The notes below the pieces were generated by a model that ran no database searches, was not told the DNA's origin, and worked only from the letters and a program-made list of their open reading frames with translations. The position numbers were made by a program, and so were the translations under genes. Positions 1 through 6,433 of a DNA stretch of 12,058 nt are shown piece by piece. Numbering within the stretch: position 1 is the first letter of the stretch; every line of letters begins with the position of its first letter. Source of the stretch: an uncultured Collinsella sp. Its GTDB lineage: Bacteria; Actinomycetota; Coriobacteriia; Coriobacteriales; Coriobacteriaceae. The stretch is taken from positions 1 through 12,058 of the forward strand of contig CAUADW010000050.1 of the NCBI GenBank assembly GCA_958427895.1, written 5' to 3'.

Positions 1-107
1 CCGCCGGCGGTCTTTTCGGGCGTCACGCGGTTGACGTCGTCGATAATGAGCTCATCGAGCTGATAGCGCGTATCGACGGACGGGTTCATCGTAACGGTGA
101 GGATCAT
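1..107 (-). CDS. lacC: Tagatose-6-phosphate kinase LacC, N-terminal fragment cut by the window edge
   Basis: Only the first 35 codons are present; the rest lies beyond position 1. The visible protein begins [20 protein letters not shown] and runs through a DDVNRV segment to TAGG. This is the characteristic start of the PfkB-family LacC/FruK group: the NPS(V/I)D substrate-binding motif, then the (K)TAGGKG segment that would continue outside the window. LacC phosphorylates D-tagatose-6-phosphate to the 1,6-bisphosphate. The DVNRV..KTAGG form resembles LacC more than 1-phosphofructokinase (FruK), but the fragment is too short to exclude FruK. The start ATG at 107 has a good Shine-Dalgarno, AAGGAG, seven bases upstream. 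It lies 59 nt downstream of lacX and is probably co-transcribed with it. With AgaS upstream, which yields tagatose-6-phosphate, this kinase is the logical next step. Confidence 0.82.
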   Translation of the reverse strand, partial: MILTVTMNPSVDTRYQLDELIIDDVNRVTPEKTAG

Positions 108-112
108 TTCTA

Positions 113-137
113 GCTCCTTATCTCGCAGGCTCCTTAT
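113..137 (-). promoter_or_regulatory. Duplicated Shine-Dalgarno-like segment ahead of lacC
   Basis: In the 59-nt lacX-lacC spacer the mRNA-sense strand carries ATAAGGAGC twice, with starts 16 nt apart. The proximal copy is correctly spaced for the lacC ATG at 107. The distal copy has no start codon near it. The repeat is visible; any effect on lacC translation is inference. Confidence 0.35.
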
Positions 138-166
138 GCCTTGCAAAACGAATTGGCTACATGCGA

Positions 167-1048
167 CTACAGAATCTCGATTGTGAACGAGCGCACGATG
201 GTTTCTTTGGGCTTGGCGATAAGGCAGCCGCGCTTGTGCTCAAGCACGTCATCCTCATCGGAACAGGTCGAGAGGCCGCCCCAGGGCTCAACTGCCACAA
301 AATCACCCTCGGGCTTGCTCCACACAATAAGGTACGGGAAGCCCTCGAAGCTCAGGCGAATGCCCTTGTCCTCGCCCTTTTTGGAAAGCGTGACCTGACG
401 GCTCTCGAGCACGTCAAAGATGGTCTCCGCAAAATCGAAGAGCTCATGCGACAAAGGCAGCGTCTTTCCCACCATGGGGTTCTTGGAGCGCCTGTCCACA
501 TCGATCAATCCAGTCGAGGGGACGGCAGTGCAAAGCTCAGCAGCTTCGTCCTTCTCAAAGCGCAGCTCGTAGTCCGTATAGGCCTCGCCCTCATCGAGCG
601 GGCACCTAAAGCCGGGATGGCCGCCGATAAAGAACGGCATGTCCTCGGTGCCCTCGTTGGTAACCTCATAGGAGACGCGCACGGCGGCGTCCTCGAGCGT
701 ATAGCGGGCGACAAGTTTAAACGGATACGGATAATCGCTCAGCAGCGCGGCGTTATCCTCCGAAGCCAGGCACATCGCCAGCTCGTTCTCGCTCTGGCTC
801 AGCAGCTTCCACTCCTGTTTGCGCGCAAACCCATGGCGGGCGAGCTTCACATGATGTCCGGCAAACGTCATGGCGCTGTTATCGCGCAAACCTCCGCAAA
901 TCGGGAAGCAAATCGGTGCCTGGCCGGACCACACGGCGGGATCGCCCTGCCACAAGTACTCGCGACCTCCAGCCTCAATCGAGGTAAACGAACCACCGGC
1001 CGTGGAGACCTTGATAGAAATCGAATCGTTGGAGAGAGCGTATTCCAT
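167..1048 (-). CDS. lacX: LacX-type aldose 1-epimerase (galactose mutarotase-like)
   Basis: A 293-residue protein of the galactose-mutarotase-like fold, close to the usual length of the LacX subfamily. Recognisable parts are EYLWQGDP (about residues 30-37), the [10 protein letters not shown] stretch (48-57), RHGFAR with His72, GGHPGF with His144 and AVEPWGG with Glu254. In the family these two His and one Glu form the sugar-binding/catalytic site. The likely reaction is interconversion of the anomers of a (phospho)sugar; the substrate cannot be read from sequence. The start at 1048 is preferred over an in-frame codon at 1183 because AAAGGA sits at the right distance before it and the homologous domain begins there. 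lacX lies next to lacC, as in lactococcal and staphylococcal tagatose loci. It is transcribed away from the flavodoxin gene and probably starts a lacX-lacC unit. Confidence 0.87.
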   Translation of the reverse strand: MEYALSNDSISIKVSTAGGSFTSIEAGGREYLWQGDPAVWSGQAPICFPICGGLRDNSAMTFAGHHVKLARHGFARKQEWKLLSQSENELAMCLASEDNAALLSDYPYPFKLVARYTLEDAAVRVSYEVTNEGTEDMPFFIGGHPGFRCPLDEGEAYTDYELRFEKDEAAELCTAVPSTGLIDVDRRSKNPMVGKTLPLSHELFDFAETIFDVLESRQVTLSKKGEDKGIRLSFEGFPYLIVWSKPEGDFVAVEPWGGLSTCSDEDDVLEHKRGCLIAKPKETIVRSFTIEIL

Positions 1049-1182
1049 TGTCCATCCTTTCGAACAACTGCTTTTTGCTCGCAAGAACCCGTCTCGGCCC
1101 TGACCAAAGGACAAACCCGCACGTTCATCGATGCGTCCGGTTTCCCAGCCATGCAACGGGGTACCATACAGACATTGATGCA

Positions 1183-1211
1183 ATTACAGCTGAAAGGCCT
1201 TCTTATGCGAA
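1183..1211 (-). promoter_or_regulatory. Candidate promoter of lacX-lacC
   Basis: On the minus strand, TTCGCA (1206-1211, four of six -35 matches) and TGTAAT (1183-1188, five of six -10 matches) are separated by exactly 17 nt. They would start a transcript roughly 130 nt before the lacX ATG. The -35 hexamer lies over the first codons of the divergent flavodoxin gene. Assigned from sequence only. Confidence 0.38.
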
Positions 1212-1789
1212 CCATCATCCTTTATGCCTCACACCACCACGGCAATACGAAAAAGCTCGTGGACGCCATCGTCGAGGCGCACCCCGAGATCGATACCCTC
1301 GACGTGAAGTCACTCGGTAAAAACGAGTACCCCGACCTGCACGAATACCATCTGATCGGTGTCGCCACGGGCATCTATTACTCCGAGATCGACAAGGACA
1401 TGGCACGCGTGCTCACGAACGTGCTGCAGCCGCAGGACAAGGTGTTTGGCCTTATGACCTACGGTGGCAAAAACAAGTGGTACGGCAAGGATATCGATGG
1501 CATCTGCCGCATGAGGCAGGCCATCTTTATGGGCGTCTACGGCTGTCCCGGCTTTGATACGTGGGGGCCGTTCAAACTCACCGGCGGCGTCCAGAAGGGA
1601 CACCCGACCGCTGAGGAAATTAAGGGCGCCGTCGACTTCTTCGACAAGATCGAAGACGAGTATGGCGACATCATCGTCGAAGAGTACGCCAAGCGCGAGA
1701 AGCGTCTAGCATACGAAAAGGAGCATCCCGCGGGGGGTCTTGTGGCCGGCGTCAAGCGCACGGCAAAGAAGATCGTTAACAAGCTGTAA
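1205..1789 (+). CDS. Flavodoxin-domain protein
   Basis: A 194-residue flavodoxin-like protein, probably cytoplasmic and FMN-binding. The first strand and phosphate-binding loop read IILYASHHHGNTKK (residues 4-17); two histidines occupy loop positions that are usually small residues. Later come an ATGIYYSEIDKDM segment (54-66) and GPFKLTGGVQKGHPTAEE (121-138), typical of flavodoxin proteins of anaerobic bacteria. The C-terminus is basic and ends VKRTAKKIVNKL. The start at 1205 is chosen because AAAGG lies seven bases before it and the flavodoxin fold begins at once. Longer in-frame readings, back to 161, are antisense to lacX and not believable. It is the only plus-strand gene inside the amino-sugar locus. 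It is monocistronic, with its own terminator, and its redox partner is unknown. Confidence 0.86.
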   Translation: MRTIILYASHHHGNTKKLVDAIVEAHPEIDTLDVKSLGKNEYPDLHEYHLIGVATGIYYSEIDKDMARVLTNVLQPQDKVFGLMTYGGKNKWYGKDIDGICRMRQAIFMGVYGCPGFDTWGPFKLTGGVQKGHPTAEEIKGAVDFFDKIEDEYGDIIVEEYAKREKRLAYEKEHPAGGLVAGVKRTAKKIVNKL

Positions 1790-1820
1790 CTGTTAAGGTG
1801 CTTTTGAGCGTTTAACCCAT

Positions 1821-1858
1821 ACGGCGGGTCCGAGCAGATTCGGGCCCGCCGTCTTTTT
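1821..1858 (+). terminator. Rho-independent terminator of the flavodoxin gene
   Basis: ACGGCGGG (1821-1828) pairs perfectly with CCCGCCGT (1845-1852). The stem can extend inward by five more pairs including one G-U. It is followed on the plus strand by CTTTTTCT. The minus-strand side has no T run, so it should stop flavodoxin transcripts but is a weak stop for nagA, which ends 13 nt beyond it. Confidence 0.85.
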
Positions 1859-1864
1859 CTATCG

Positions 1865-3034
1865 TTAATCGGTAAAGGCGTTGCCGACGCTCTGGCCGCC
1901 AACATACGTCTCGACGAGGGTGAGCTCATGGTCGAACACGACAAAGTCGGCGTCGCGACCCGGCATGATGCTGCCGCACTTATCCTCGATGTGCGCAGAG
2001 CGAGCCGGCACCTCGGTTGCCATGCGAATGGCGATATCAGCGCTGGCGATGCCCCAATCGACAATGTTCTTGACGCCCTGGGCAAGCGTGAGCACCGAGC
2101 CGGCAATGCTTTTGCCGTCGGCGAGCCAGCACAGGTTGTCCTTCATGATGACGTCCATGCCACCACTGGTGTAGCTGCCCTCGGGCATGCCGCCGCAGCC
2201 CAGGCAGTCGGTGATGAGCACCGTGTGCTGCCAGCCCTTTGCCTGCAGCAGTGCCTTGATGGCGGCAGGGTTTACGTGCTTGCCGTCACAGATGATCTCG
2301 GCGTAGGTCTCGGGCGTGGACATGGCAGCACCCACGACACCGGGCTCACGGTGATGCAGACCGCGCTGGCCGTTATAGGTATGCGTAAAGCAGCTGGCAC
2401 CGGCATTGATAGCGGCGATGCACTCATCGTAGGTGGCGTCGGAGTGACCGATGCTGGTCACCACGCCCTTGGCGTTCAGAGCAGCCGCATAAGCAGCGGC
2501 ACCGTCGCGCTCGGCGGCCATGGCGCTCTTAACGATGCGACCGCCCGCAGCCTCCTGCCACTGGTCGAAAACCTCCTCGGAGGGGTCAATCAGGTAAGCG
2601 GGGTTCTGCGCGCCCACGTGCTTCATGGTAAAGAAGGGGCCCTCCAGGTAGATGCCCTGAATGCGGGCACCGCAGAAGTCGGGGCCGCGGCCCTCGTCCG
2701 CCTTGGCGATAGCAGCGCAGGCGTCCTTGATCTGTTCGACGCCATCGGTGAACGTCGTGGGCAGCCAGCTGGTGGTACCGCGACGGGCGAGCTCGGTTGA
2801 GCTGATATCGATGCCCTCGGGATCGTTATCGGTAGTTGAGTGGTTGTAGAAGCCATGGATGTGAGTATCGACCATACCCGGTGCGATCCACGATCCCGTG
2901 TAGTCCTTAATCTCGCAAGAGGGCTCGTCGGCCTGCCAGGCGCCAAAAACGCCATCCTCGACCATAAGATAGCCGCCCAGTTGCGGGCCTGCCGGCAAGA
3001 AGAACTTGTCAGCCTTAATTGCGTACGTGCTCAT
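1865..3034 (-). CDS. nagA: N-acetyl-hexosamine-6-phosphate deacetylase (NagA/AgaA family)
   Basis: A 389-residue amidohydrolase that removes acetate from GlcNAc-6-phosphate or GalNAc-6-phosphate in the cytoplasm. Visible family features are DTHIHG (His58, His60), LEGPF with metal ligand Glu131, GHSDAT with His198, and FTHTYNGQRGLHHREPG with His218. The catalytic Asp276 lies in LITD. The usual NagA form HLFNAM is replaced here by HTYNGQ, a variant I associate with a gut-bacterial subgroup. A GTG two codons upstream (3040) overlaps the Shine-Dalgarno GAGGAG, so the ATG at 3034 is taken as the start. It stands alone between the agaS terminator and the convergent flavodoxin gene, so it probably has its own promoter. 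Next to agaS and a tagatose kinase, GalNAc-6-phosphate is the more likely substrate; sequence alone does not separate this from GlcNAc-6-phosphate. Confidence 0.92.
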   Translation of the reverse strand: MSTYAIKADKFFLPAGPQLGGYLMVEDGVFGAWQADEPSCEIKDYTGSWIAPGMVDTHIHGFYNHSTTDNDPEGIDISSTELARRGTTSWLPTTFTDGVEQIKDACAAIAKADEGRGPDFCGARIQGIYLEGPFFTMKHVGAQNPAYLIDPSEEVFDQWQEAAGGRIVKSAMAAERDGAAAYAAALNAKGVVTSIGHSDATYDECIAAINAGASCFTHTYNGQRGLHHREPGVVGAAMSTPETYAEIICDGKHVNPAAIKALLQAKGWQHTVLITDCLGCGGMPEGSYTSGGMDVIMKDNLCWLADGKSIAGSVLTLAQGVKNIVDWGIASADIAIRMATEVPARSAHIEDKCGSIMPGRDADFVVFDHELTLVETYVGGQSVGNAFTD

Positions 3035-3057
3035 ATGCACTCCTCGCTTCTAAAGCA

Positions 3058-3085
3058 GTTGACTGTGGTAATGCTTATACCCAGC
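3058..3085 (-). promoter_or_regulatory. Candidate nagA -10 element and weak operator-like palindrome
   Basis: On the minus strand TATAAG (3074-3079) is a five-of-six -10 match, 40 nt before the nagA ATG. No good -35 is seen; the expected place falls in the U tract of the agaS terminator. The -10 lies inside an imperfect palindrome, CTGGGTA-N7-TACCACAG (3062-3083). It is loosely like the GntR sites at the agaS and PTS promoters but has a longer centre. Confidence 0.27.
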
Positions 3086-3091
3086 TCACGT

Positions 3092-3134
3092 AAAACAAAA
3101 AGCGCCCGCCCGCCGTTATGAGCGGACGGGCGCC
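3092..3134 (-). terminator. Rho-independent terminator of agaS
   Basis: On the minus strand a 12-pair GC-rich stem (3102-3113 with 3122-3133, one G-U) is followed at once by CTTTTTGTTTT. It ends 19 nt after the agaS stop codon and should separate agaS from nagA. Confidence 0.93.
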
Positions 3135-3152
3135 CTTACAGGGGGGACGCGA

Positions 3153-4319
3153 TTAAGCGGTGAAGGGGTGAATCGTCACGCCCTTAACCACGCGGTTGAC
3201 CGTGCCGGTGGGGCTCGGCGTATCGGGCGTGTTGCCCACGCGGACGGAGTTGAGCAGGCTGATAGCCTGGGCAAACATCACGAACGGCAGAGCAAGGTAA
3301 CCCTCGGGAAGTGCCTCGTAGCCCTTAAAGGTGAAGGACTCACCCTCATAGACGGTGGCACCTTCCTGCTGAACGGCGATGGTGTGCTGAGCGATCTCGT
3401 CGCCACCGATCTCGTTGAGGATGTCGATGTCGTACTGACGGGTGTAGGCGTCGTTGTTGACGAACACGAAGACGAGCGTCTTATCGTCGACGAAGGACTT
3501 AGGTCCGTGACGATAGCCCATGGAGGTGTCGTAGGAAGTAGCGACCAGACCGTGAGCGAGCTCGAGGATCTTGAGCTGGCTCTCCTGAGCAAGGCCACCG
3601 AAGGAGCCAGAACCCAAGTAGGTCACGCGGTTGAAATCGCCAGCCAGGTAATCGGCGATCTCGGGCTCACGGGAGATGACCTCCTCGCCCATCTTGGCAA
3701 TCGTCTCGACCCACTCGGCCTTCTGCTCGTCAGAGGCAGTGTCGAAAATAAGGGTGGAGAGCAGGGTCATGCAGGAATAAGAACCGGTCATGGCGAAGCC
3801 CTTGTCGTTGGCGCGCGGAATGAGCAGCGTCAGCGCATTGGGATCATCGGCAGACTCGACGGCAAGCTTGCCCTCGGGAGCGCAGGTGATGTTGAGGAAC
3901 TTGACGTTGTGGACGAGCTCCTTGGCAACGGCAACGGCGGCAAGGCTCTCGGGGCTGTTGCCAGAGCGGGCAAAGGAAACCACGAGCGTGGGATCCTCGG
4001 CGCGCAGGAAGTCGCGCGGGGCGCTCACGATGTCGGTCGTGGCGATGGGCTTAAAGTCGTAGAGATCAGTGTTGCCAGCGTGACGCAGGTACGGGGCGCA
4101 GGTATCGCCAACGTAGTCGGACGTACCGGCACCGGTGAAGACAACGGACAGACGACCCTCGCCCATAGCGCGAGCCTCGGCCAGGAAGGCCTCGATGGCC
4201 TCCTTGTTCTCGCGATAGATGTTGAGCGTATCACGCCAAAGCTCGGGCTGCTGAGCAATCTCGGCCGTGGTGATCTGGGCGCCGAGCTCGGTGAGCTCCT
4301 CGACACTCTTCTCGAACAT
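3153..4319 (-). CDS. agaS: AgaS: SIS-domain galactosamine-6-phosphate deaminase/isomerase
   Basis: A 388-residue protein that aligns by eye along its whole length with E. coli AgaS (about 384 residues). Two SIS domains are visible. The first holds FTGAGTSDYVGD (61-72) and SFARSGNSPES (115-125). The second holds YLGSGSFGGLAQES (234-247), SMGYRHGPKS (266-275), VNNDAYTRQYD (287-297) and the conserved C-terminal VGNTPDTPSPTGTVNRVV (361-378). AgaS converts galactosamine-6-phosphate to tagatose-6-phosphate plus ammonia in the Aga pathway, and its presence is the main reason to assign this locus to GalNAc/galactosamine rather than GlcNAc. The start ATG at 4319 follows GAGAGAGG at suitable spacing. 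It has its own perfect TATAAT promoter with a GntR-type operator over the -35 region, and its own terminator. Confidence 0.94.
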   Translation of the reverse strand: MFEKSVEELTELGAQITTAEIAQQPELWRDTLNIYRENKEAIEAFLAEARAMGEGRLSVVFTGAGTSDYVGDTCAPYLRHAGNTDLYDFKPIATTDIVSAPRDFLRAEDPTLVVSFARSGNSPESLAAVAVAKELVHNVKFLNITCAPEGKLAVESADDPNALTLLIPRANDKGFAMTGSYSCMTLLSTLIFDTASDEQKAEWVETIAKMGEEVISREPEIADYLAGDFNRVTYLGSGSFGGLAQESQLKILELAHGLVATSYDTSMGYRHGPKSFVDDKTLVFVFVNNDAYTRQYDIDILNEIGGDEIAQHTIAVQQEGATVYEGESFTFKGYEALPEGYLALPFVMFAQAISLLNSVRVGNTPDTPSPTGTVNRVVKGVTIHPFTA

Positions 4320-4358
4320 TTCTAATACCTCTCTCTAGAAGTAATCCTCTGACGTGCA

Positions 4359-4387
4359 ATTATACACTTCGGTTGGTTATCTGGTAG
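4359..4387 (-). promoter_or_regulatory. agaS promoter
   Basis: Minus-strand consensus TATAAT at 4359-4364 lies 40 nt before the agaS ATG. The -35 position at 17-nt spacing (4382-4387) reads CTACCA, a poor hexamer that lies within the palindromic operator. Confidence 0.6.
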
Positions 4388-4394
4388 TAACCAG
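4381..4394. promoter_or_regulatory. GntR-type operator at the agaS promoter
   Basis: CTGGTAGTAACCAG has two five-base arms, CTGGT and ACCAG, around a four-base centre. Its first 13 bases recur exactly at the PTS promoter (8674-8686). TGGT/ACCA palindromes are typical of HutC-subfamily GntR regulators of amino sugars (NagR, DasR). It overlaps the agaS -35 region, 40 nt from the 3' end of the gntR gene, consistent with repression by that protein. Confidence 0.68.
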
Positions 4395-4433
4395 TTAAAT
4401 GCAAAGAATCGCCATATGGAAACGATGCGAGCA

Positions 4434-5165
4434 CTAGTTACTGCGCTGGTGGTAAACCTTGTATTTAAACTGATCGGCACGAGCAACCGAGAGTGTGTAC
4501 TCCACTACCTCGTTTGACTCGTTATACGTAGTCCTGACCAAATCGAGCACAGGCGAGCCCTCGACAATTCCCAAAAGGTGGGCATCGGTGGGACGGGCTA
4601 TGCTCGCATAGAACTCCTCTTCGGCCACGCGAATCTTTTGCTGAAAGTCCTGCTCAATCACATCGTAAAGCGGCTTACGCTCCAGCAGCGGTCGCTTTAG
4701 GGACAGAAATTGACGAACCGGTAGATAGCTGCGTTCGACCATCATGGGCATGTTGTCGGCAGAGCGAAGGCGCTTGAGCTTAAAAATGCGATCACCGATG
4801 CGCAATCCCATATGCTCGGCCAGATTCTTATCGGCCTCCATCTCGCAAAACTCGAGAATCGTGGTCTCGGGTTCTCGACCCATCGCGCGCATCTGCTCGG
4901 TAAAGCTGTAGGACTGCATAAGATTGGTTGCTTTTGCCGAACGGTCGGTCACAAAGGTACCGCGACCGTGCTGCCGAACCACCAGTCCTAAATGCTCCAG
5001 TTCCTGCAGAGCCAGGCGTACCGTAGTGCGCGAGAGACCATAGCGCTCCGAAAGTTCGCGCTCGGAAGGAATCATGTCACCGGCGCGATATTCATGGTCA
5101 ATCTTTTCGGTCAGAATATCGACCAGCTGATCGTACAGCGGTTGCTTACGCGCTCCGATCGCCAT
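4434..5165 (-). CDS. GntR family (HutC/UTRA) transcriptional regulator of the amino-sugar locus
   Basis: A 243-residue one-component regulator. Residues about 9-78 form the winged helix-turn-helix, with PSERELSERYGLSRTTVR (33-50) as the classic GntR recognition segment, then a wing ending GRGTFV. Residues about 95-235 form the UTRA ligand domain, with MMVERSYLP (160-168) and the C-terminal VEYTLSVARADQFKYKV. Members such as NagR/YvoA and DasR bind phosphorylated amino sugars and release TGGT-type operators. The start ATG at 5165 follows GGAGG. The gene lies between the PTS operon terminator and agaS. Its likely targets are the shared sites at 4381 and 8674, with a phosphorylated sugar or intermediate as inducer (inference). 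No matching site is seen at its own start. Confidence 0.9.
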   Translation of the reverse strand: MAIGARKQPLYDQLVDILTEKIDHEYRAGDMIPSERELSERYGLSRTTVRLALQELEHLGLVVRQHGRGTFVTDRSAKATNLMQSYSFTEQMRAMGREPETTILEFCEMEADKNLAEHMGLRIGDRIFKLKRLRSADNMPMMVERSYLPVRQFLSLKRPLLERKPLYDVIEQDFQQKIRVAEEEFYASIARPTDAHLLGIVEGSPVLDLVRTTYNESNEVVEYTLSVARADQFKYKVYHQRSN

Positions 5166-5214
5166 CCTATCCTCCCTTTTGCTCGAATTCGGCTAACTAC
5201 CTACGGTGTTATGC

Positions 5215-5220
5215 ATTATC
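5215..5220 (-). promoter_or_regulatory. Possible -10 of the gntR promoter
   Basis: Minus-strand GATAAT (five of six matches) lies 50 nt before the gntR ATG and just downstream of the PTS terminator. No convincing -35 accompanies it, so this is tentative. Confidence 0.25.
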
Positions 5221-5243
5221 TGTCTGCCACACCCGAATCATTA

Positions 5244-5284
5244 AGAAAACAAAAGCCGCGCGCTCTTTCGAGCACGCGGCTTTT
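5244..5284 (-). terminator. Rho-independent terminator of the PTS operon
   Basis: On the minus strand AAAAGCCGCGTGCTC (5284-5270), a GAAA tetraloop and GAGCGCGCGGCTTTT (5265-5251) form a 15-pair stem with one G-U. It is followed by GTTTTC. It stands between EIID and gntR and should isolate the two units. Confidence 0.93.
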
Positions 5285-5308
5285 AACATACACATGGCTT
5301 AAGGGGTC

Positions 5309-5337
5309 GGGGTGTGAGCCGCGTAGGGACACACCCC
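5309..5337 (-). terminator. Additional hairpin just after the EIID gene
   Basis: GGGGTGTG (5309-5316) and CACACCCC (5330-5337) form a perfect eight-pair stem 14 nt after the EIID stop codon. There is no T tract, so it is more likely an mRNA 3'-end stabiliser or auxiliary stop ahead of the strong terminator at 5244-5284. Confidence 0.45.
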
Positions 5338-5350
5338 TCAAGCTAGAGCC

Positions 5351-6433
5351 TTACCAGATGCTCGGCCAGAGACCAAGCGGGCCAGCGCCCAGGATGCCAA
5401 GGACGAAGAGCAGGAGAATGCCCTTGGTCGGGGTCCAGCTGTGCTTAGCGAACATGTAGTAAAGCAGCAGCGTAAGCATAAGCGGGACGAGCTTCGGGAC
5501 GATGGTGTTGAGGGTGTCGGCAACAGAGAAGTTGACCGGATCCTCGGTAACGGTGCCGTAGGTCACGGACTCCATGCCGTTACCCAGATCGGTGACGCCG
5601 CACTCGACAGCGTTGCCGTCGGCATCGGAAGCGGTAAGGGCGTTGCCGTCCTTATCGGTCATGGCGATGGTACCGGCCTCAGCGGTCTCGGTATCGATGC
5701 CCTCCATACCGGTGAAGTTCTCGGCCTCCTTCTCGGAGACGATCACGGTAGTAGCGGAGAGACCACGGGTGGTGCCGTTGGGGATCTGGAGGTTGATCTG
5801 GGTGCCACCCATGGTGACGACCAGGCAACCGACGACGAAGACGCCCATGATGGAAGCGGCACGCGTGAAGGCCTGCATGTTGGCGGTCAGAGCGTCAATA
5901 GCGCTGGTGCCAAGCTTGTAGGACCAGTTCATGAGCCAGAAGCGCAGAGCGAACTGGACGACGTTGAAGATCACCAGGAAGATGATCGGTGCAGCGGCGT
6001 TGCCGTTGATGGCCATGTTGGAGGTGATGCCGGCCGTGATAGGCACGAGCGTCAGCCAGAACAGGGCGTCACCGATACCACCGAGCGGGCCCATTGCGGC
6101 GACGCGGACGGCGCGGATCGTGGGGATGTCAACCTTGTTCTGCTCGAGCGAAAGCACGATGCCCATAACAAAGGTGACAAGGAACGGGTGGGTGTTGAAG
6201 AACTCCAGGTTGTGGCTCATGGAAGCCGCGAGGTCGTTCTTGTTGGTGTGGATCTTCTCCAGACCGGGGATGATGGAGTAGAGCCAGCCAGCGGCCTGCA
6301 TGCGCTCGTAGTTGAACGATGCCTGCAGGAAGCAGGAGCGCCAAGCCATCTTGTTGAGGGTCTTCTGGTCGAGCTGCGGAGCAGGAGTGAGATCCTCGTA
6401 GTGCTCCGGGATCACATACTCATTAGATGCCAT
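5351..6433 (-). CDS. PTS mannose/sorbose family EIID membrane component with a large extra loop
   Basis: A 360-residue EIID, which forms the membrane channel with EIIC. Family segments include LNKMAWRSCFLQASFNYERMQ (27-46), NTHPFLVTFVMGI (80-92), PLGGIGDALFW (116-126) and the C-terminal LVPLMLTLLLYYMFAKHSWTP (315-335) then GILGAGPLGLW. Typical EIIDs are about 260-300 residues. The excess lies at about 212-305, between two hydrophobic segments. It is acidic, rich in D, E, G, T and N, contains DKDGN and DADGN repeats, and should face outside. The start ATG at 6433 is preferred over 6466 because GGAGGTGA lies eight bases before it and the family N-terminus starts there. It overlaps the EIIC gene by 11 nt, implying translational coupling. 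Confidence 0.92.
   Translation of the reverse strand: MASNEYVIPEHYEDLTPAPQLDQKTLNKMAWRSCFLQASFNYERMQAAGWLYSIIPGLEKIHTNKNDLAASMSHNLEFFNTHPFLVTFVMGIVLSLEQNKVDIPTIRAVRVAAMGPLGGIGDALFWLTLVPITAGITSNMAINGNAAAPIIFLVIFNVVQFALRFWLMNWSYKLGTSAIDALTANMQAFTRAASIMGVFVVGCLVVTMGGTQINLQIPNGTTRGLSATTVIVSEKEAENFTGMEGIDTETAEAGTIAMTDKDGNALTASDADGNAVECGVTDLGNGMESVTYGTVTEDPVNFSVADTLNTIVPKLVPLMLTLLLYYMFAKHSWTPTKGILLLFVLGILGAGPLGLWPSIW

Noticed and set aside
1155..1170. GGTACC-centred sequence before lacX as another GntR operator
   Set aside because: It lacks the CTGGT and ACCAG arms shared by the agaS and PTS sites; only the common GGTACC core is present.
161..1204. Open frame on the plus strand extending the flavodoxin gene upstream to a 542-codon reading
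   Set aside because: It is antisense to the well-supported epimerase gene and has no flavodoxin or other family features before 1205, where a proper ribosome site and the fold begin.
1928..2800. 290-codon plus-strand open frame opposite nagA
   Set aside because: The minus strand carries all NagA metal and catalytic motifs; this frame has no recognisable family.
3168..4325. 385-codon plus-strand open frame
   Set aside because: It lies exactly opposite agaS. Its low-complexity G/V/L/D/E composition is typical of the reverse strand of a GC-rich gene.
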